Positions 60,901 through 64,000 of a stretch of 64,000 bases of DNA are shown here, one piece after another. A program made the position numbers and the translations under genes. Each line of letters begins with the position of its first letter. Position 1 is the first letter of the stretch. A model generated the notes under the pieces. That model was given only the letters and a program-made list of their open reading frames with translations, was not told where the DNA came from and searched no databases. This DNA is from Pseudorhodobacter wandonensis. Lineage in GTDB: Bacteria > Pseudomonadota > Alphaproteobacteria > Rhodobacterales > Rhodobacteraceae. Location of the stretch: contig NZ_LGHT01000032.1 in assembly GCF_001202035.1 (NCBI RefSeq), positions 1 to 64,000 on the forward strand, given 5' to 3'.

Positions 60901-61909
60901 CGGTAACGGCAGCAATATCCGGCAGGCCAAGCCCCTCATGCGGGCGGCGCGCCAATAGGTCCTGACGAATGTGGCCCTGCACCGCATCAAGGCTGGTTTG
61001 CGGCCCGATCGTCACGCGCAAAGGCTGGGTTGTGATCAAGCAGCCGACCGTGTCAGTCGCGGCGCCGGCAAGGTAACGCCCCGACCGCGTAATGCCGAAA
61101 ACAGCCTCGCTCTGCCCCGATATGCGCGCCAGAACAATGCCCCAGGCGGCCTGCACCATTGTAGCAAAGCTGCCACCTGCTTGGGCTGCGCGCTGAACCA
61201 GAGCCTGCGTTTGCTCGGGCGTCAAACCGGCTTGCAGTTCTGCATGGGCCGATGCTACCGCTGCCGGTTGTGGCGCGGCGAAACCAATTGGCGTAGGGGC
61301 GTCAAACCCGGCGAGATAGTTTGAGAAATACGCTTTTGCGGCTTGGCTATCCAGCTGCGCCACAGCCTCGCAATAGGTTTGAAACTGTGAACGCGCGGGG
61401 GCGACACTTGCCGCGCCGTCATATTCGGCGAATACCTCTTGCAGAACGGCCTGAAAACCGCGGCCATCCAGCGCCACGTGCGAAAAGCTCCAGATCAGCA
61501 CCGAATGGCGCGGCCCGAAACGCAACCAGATCAACCGCCAACTTGCGGCATTGGCAAGATCAAGCCGCGCCGCCCGGTCTTGGGCAAGCCGTTCGGTCAG
61601 CGCGGCCGCTGGGTCTGCGACATGTGTCAGATCCTCGACCACCAAAGGCGCCGGGAACGCAGGCATTACAAATTGCCGCATCTGCCCTGAATCGTCTTGC
61701 GAAAACGAAAGGCGCAAGGCGTCATGGCGGGCTATAGCCCCATCCCATGCCCGCTGCATGCGCGGCACGTCCATCGCCTCATCCATCATCTGCACAACCA
61801 CTTGCTCGCGGTTCACCGAGAGCGCAGGCAGTGCCATCACTTCATAAAGCATACCTGCCTGAACAGGCGTCAGGGCGAATCCGGAGGTCTCGGTCGAGGT
61901 GTCTGTCAT
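57923..61909 (-). CDS. Single-module nonribosomal peptide synthetase (C-A-T-TE)
   Basis: The 1328-aa product has four domains in order. Condensation (about 10-435) has SHVALDG (143-149), where the first His of HHxxxDG is Ser but the catalytic His144 remains. Adenylation (about 460-955) has YVIYTSGTTGRPKG, NAYGPTE and the PGGKID lysine 949. The carrier domain has Ser1003 in GGHS. The thioesterase has Ser1135 in AVSMGS and His1291 in GNHLTI. By-eye specificity residues are D-V-E-N-M-V-A-I-T-K, which I cannot assign to an amino acid. A start overlap of four bases couples it to the flippase gene. It likely makes and releases an acylated amino acid or short product. No phosphopantetheinyl transferase is nearby. 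Confidence 0.92.
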   Translation of the reverse strand: MTDTSTETSGFALTPVQAGMLYEVMALPALSVNREQVVVQMMDEAMDVPRMQRAWDGAIARHDALRLSFSQDDSGQMRQFVMPAFPAPLVVEDLTHVADPAAALTERLAQDRAARLDLANAASWRLIWLRFGPRHSVLIWSFSHVALDGRGFQAVLQEVFAEYDGAASVAPARSQFQTYCEAVAQLDSQAAKAYFSNYLAGFDAPTPIGFAAPQPAAVASAHAELQAGLTPEQTQALVQRAAQAGGSFATMVQAAWGIVLARISGQSEAVFGITRSGRYLAGAATDTVGCLITTQPLRVTIGPQTSLDAVQGHIRQDLLARRPHEGLGLPDIAAVTGLAKGAALFDSLVMVERQSLHAGLTASDGAWRKRQVALYEQGALPLTLAVYGGTALELRLEYLPDRISASDAARYLEYTVNLLVAMAQAAPDAMLADLEMLPKVERDALMALAQPLQPLPQARPDCFASAFQAIAAKYPSNIAVKQVGKSTSLTYAALDQRANQIARQLKHWGIGPGMIVGLCLPRSPAFVTLLLAASKVGAAVLPMDPSYPSEALHHMAEDSAAAMIFAETTLPWMADLPVKLMSDRLAADAPKTTPTMVGHVPDRAAYVIYTSGTTGRPKGVAVSQRGLVSHALAAIAAYDLGPQDRVLQMGALSFDVALEEIVPTLLAGAALVLRDDEMMTSPQAFVEGATAQGITVLNLPTGFWQVLLTALKGGSALPPDLRLMVVGGERMPPDALTRWFDLPNPPRLLNAYGPTEATITSAIFEPLSPVETAEVPVGRSFGHALAYLRCADGSLAPKGARAELWLGGDAVALGYLGLPDLTEARFVPDPFTRGAVSPRLYRSGDMAYWTASDQLVIAGRNDRQIKLRGFRIEPAEVEAVLERVPGVAQAHVGVLSQGRRLMGWLRASNPQAVPDIPAIAAYIATQLPRSHCPELMFVPDWPQTPGGKIDTRRLPVPVGSAQPLAEAESVDPLAMRLADIFATVLGGEVPPPSASFFDLGGHSLQLLTLIGHIEAAFSTRLSVAQVHANPSPQALAALLSGPVTIGAGAHLFDCLMPIQPLGTGVPIYGVHVLGVNGSFFRPLARAMGLDQPIFGLTVGLLSADTPTNVPDTAALYFQAIQAHRPTGPIGLVAVSMGSYMAFELAQQLRAAGRDVRLLALLDADGPGGRETISGFEWVRTHLALLRQAGLGHAKLVLRNKLASAMHKFETMRLQLGERFSRTTPVLTSVNGFVAANAMAIQDYAPRPYDGHLTIIRASDSVFDSKAALEDGLGWKGVASGGCDVIDIPGNHLTIMEEPGVRDLAIALAAALAKDENVDTGPDATPYTI

Positions 61910-63315
61910 GGCAATTGCCCACCATGAAACCCGCCACCCGTACCCGGGAACAGCAGATACACATGCTCCCAGTTAAACCAAATCGCGAACAGACCAAAGG
62001 AACAGGCAATTGCAAGGTAGACCAGATCATGGCGCGCATCCCAAACCCGATGCCGCCACGCCAGCCGCGCGATAATCGGAACATATATCAACATGCCGAT
62101 TGCCTGCCCCAGCATCGCCCCTGCAAGGCCCATAAAATGCGCCCCGACCAAAAACCCCAAAGTTTGCAGCATCGCTTTGGCTGCGCTGACCACAAAAAAT
62201 CCGCGGCTGTCGCCCTGCGCCAAAGCTGCCTGATCATAGGTCAAAAACACCACCACTATCATCTGCACTGCGCAAATCGCCACCATCACGCCGCCCGCCG
62301 AATGATACCGTGCGTCATACAAAAGGTTCACAATCAGCGGCCCGGTCAGCGCCAAAAACCCCAAAACGCCAATCAGCCCACCGGTCACGAAAAACCGTAT
62401 CCGCTCTAACCTTTTGGCGGCGGCGGGGTCATTTTCCGGATGCTCGCGGTAAATCGGAATAAGCACCCTTGCCGTGACGCTTGAACCAAGCATGATCGGA
62501 AACATCGCAAGAAACGCACCGATATTATAGACCCCAAGCCCTTCGATTGAAAGGTATTTCCCAAAAACAGCCCTATCACCTTGCGACACCAGAAACCCGC
62601 ATACCGAGCTTAGGAAAATCCAAAAGCCGAAATGCAACAGCTCATGCCCGGCGGCTCTTTCCCAGCGCAGGCGGTTGCCCTGCCCCGGCATGAACAACCA
62701 CAGCAACGCAAGGCGCATGACGCCCGTTGCCACGCCGCCAAAGGCCAAGGCCCAAACCGATCTCGTGATCGCGGCAAAGACCAGCATCAAAGCAATGCCC
62801 GACAAAGTGGCGATCAGGTCCAACGCCGTCAATCGCCCCAACAGCAAATGCCGATACGCCGTGTCCACGCGCGTCGGCTCGAACCCGGCAAGCAGCAAAG
62901 ACAGGCTGGCCACGGGCAGCAATTGCGCAATCATCGGCTGATTATAAAAAAGCGCTGCCGGATAGGCCAAAGCACAAGCTGCCAGCCACAAGCCTGCTCC
63001 GCGCAATATCTGAACTGTCCAAGCGGTATTCAGAAAATCAGGGTCATCGCCACGTTTGCTTTGCATAATCGCCGGGCCGACGCCCATATCGGAAAACAAA
63101 GTCAGGCCAACCAACAGCATCGTGACCAAGGCCATGATGCCAAACGCCTCGGGGAAAAGCAGGCGGGTCAGGATCAGGTTGGAAATCAGCCGAAAGCCTT
63201 GCGCCGCTACGAATGACATTGCCGTCCAAGCCGAGCCTCGCGCCGCACGTGACAAGATGCCGTTGGGCAGCCCGCTTTCTTGCGGACCTTCATTGATTTG
63301 CGTTCCACTCATCAT
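61906..63315 (-). CDS. Wzx/PST-family oligosaccharide flippase-like protein
   Basis: From ATG 63315 (GAGGGTGAG upstream) the 469-aa protein has 12-14 TM helices and the polysaccharide-transporter opening LSRAARGSAWTAMSFVAAQGFRLISNLILTRLL. It belongs to the MVF/PST exporters that flip lipid-linked glycans. It is translationally coupled to the NRPS, so it may export the NRPS product or a conjugate of it; no glycosyltransferase genes are within the window on this side. Confidence 0.88.
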   Translation of the reverse strand: MMSGTQINEGPQESGLPNGILSRAARGSAWTAMSFVAAQGFRLISNLILTRLLFPEAFGIMALVTMLLVGLTLFSDMGVGPAIMQSKRGDDPDFLNTAWTVQILRGAGLWLAACALAYPAALFYNQPMIAQLLPVASLSLLLAGFEPTRVDTAYRHLLLGRLTALDLIATLSGIALMLVFAAITRSVWALAFGGVATGVMRLALLWLFMPGQGNRLRWERAAGHELLHFGFWIFLSSVCGFLVSQGDRAVFGKYLSIEGLGVYNIGAFLAMFPIMLGSSVTARVLIPIYREHPENDPAAAKRLERIRFFVTGGLIGVLGFLALTGPLIVNLLYDARYHSAGGVMVAICAVQMIVVVFLTYDQAALAQGDSRGFFVVSAAKAMLQTLGFLVGAHFMGLAGAMLGQAIGMLIYVPIIARLAWRHRVWDARHDLVYLAIACSFGLFAIWFNWEHVYLLFPGTGGGFHGGQLP

Positions 63316-63526
63316 CCACTCACCCTCGGACGAACTCTTTTTAACACGGCGCAATCGGCGTCTAAGCCCTCAGCCAAATCAGATTCGAGTATTTTTCAAA
63401 CTTTGCAACAAATTACATGTCAAAATGGTGTGGCGAGAAAATGACAGTTTTCCAGCCCAATAATACAATGGGCTGCTAGCTTGCGCTTTCAGCCCATTGT
63501 TTCGGCGTGATCAGGCGATTTCGGTC

Positions 63527-64000
63527 TTAGAACTCTACGACAGCCCGAATGGATTCGCCTTTGTGCATCAGCTCGAACCCTTCATTGATCTGGTCCAAAG
63601 TCAGCTTATGCGTGATCATAGGGTCGATCTCGATTTTGCCATTCATGTACCAATCGACAAATTTCGGCACATCCGTGCGCCCTTTGGCCCCGCCAAATGC
63701 TGTGCCACGCCAAACGCGGCCAGTGACAAGCTGGAATGGCCGGGTAGAAATTTCGGCACCCGCTTGCGCCACACCGATGATGATGCTTTCGCCCCAACCC
63801 TTATGCGCGGCCTCAAGCGCGGTGCGCATCACTTTTGTATTGCCAGTGGCATCAAATGTGTAATCCGCGCCACCTTTGGTCAATTCGACCAAATGCGCTA
63901 CCAGATCGCCTTCAACCTTGCTGGGGTTCACAAAATCGGTCATGCCAAAATAGCGGGCAATCTCTTGCTTGCTATCGTTCAGATCGACACCAACAACCTG
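63527..64000 (-). CDS. Zinc-dependent class III alcohol dehydrogenase / S-(hydroxymethyl)glutathione dehydrogenase, C-terminal part
   Basis: The open frame continues past the right edge; 157 residues are seen, ending ...MHKGESIRAVVEF. It holds the end of the NAD-binding domain (VVGVDLNDSKQEIARYFGMTDFVNPSK, DYTFDATGNTKVMRTALEAAHKGWGESIIIG) and the C-terminal catalytic half (GRVWRGTAFGGAKGRTDVPKFVDWYM). This fits class III ADH (formaldehyde detoxification). The N-terminal zinc-binding domain lies outside the window. Confidence 0.9.
   Translation of the reverse strand, partial: QVVGVDLNDSKQEIARYFGMTDFVNPSKVEGDLVAHLVELTKGGADYTFDATGNTKVMRTALEAAHKGWGESIIIGVAQAGAEISTRPFQLVTGRVWRGTAFGGAKGRTDVPKFVDWYMNGKIEIDPMITHKLTLDQINEGFELMHKGESIRAVVEF

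Overview
The window looks like a chromosomal segment of a marine-type Rhodobacterales alphaproteobacterium (Roseobacter group). The evidence is the gene content: a trgA-trgB-cysK tellurite locus, yajC-secD-secF followed by an Mth938-like gene, an HU protein with a long N-terminal extension, purM-purN, and an opgG-opgH-opgC glucan operon. Genus and species cannot be told from sequence alone. Apart from the left 12.4 kb, the segment is mostly ordinary, high-GC, densely packed chromosome, largely transcribed on the minus strand.

Positions 1-12392 are an accessory block ending at the 3' end of tRNA-Ser(GGA), a typical integration boundary. It holds: two small unknown ORFs and a Cys/His-motif protein (1-1684); a DprA-like + phosphoribosyltransferase (PRTase) pair that matches the recalled ShosTA toxin-antitoxin/anti-phage layout (2149-3692); a trypsin-like protease (3825-4589); a decayed HNH endonuclease (4591-5326); a second, unpaired PRTase (5349-6050); and a complete Type I restriction-modification operon hsdM-hsdS-orf121-hsdR with an extra small gene inside (11813 down to 6509). 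The last 0.5 kb before the tRNA has no gene but contains a 15-bp stem-loop. No integrase is seen; it would lie left of the window.

Positions 12564-31133: alaX, a MscS-type channel, cysK, trgB and trgA form a co-directional run, followed by photolyase. Then come a class V aminotransferase and, divergently, an orphan polyamine-type binding protein. A five-gene oligopeptide ABC operon (binding protein, two permeases, two ATPases) follows, then a sulfatase-family enzyme.

Positions 31199-47029: a SulP transporter with a universal stress protein; an Ldh2-type dehydrogenase divergent from a GntR regulator; purM-purN; three tandem 81-aa secreted paralogues of unknown function; HU; lon; the Sec accessory operon; and serS.

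Positions 47093-64000: periplasmic glucan synthesis (opgG, a small in-frame ORF, opgH, opgC); rpe-gph-ddaH; an enolase-superfamily enzyme; a putrescine/omega-amino-acid aminotransferase with a GntR regulator, where near-identical 17-bp operator candidates lie before both genes; a one-module NRPS (C-A-T-TE) translationally coupled to a Wzx-like flippase; and the C-terminal part of a zinc alcohol dehydrogenase cut by the window edge.

The most interesting parts are the defence-like block with two unrelated PRTases, the NRPS/flippase pair, the triplicated secreted peptides, and the split N-terminus of opgH.
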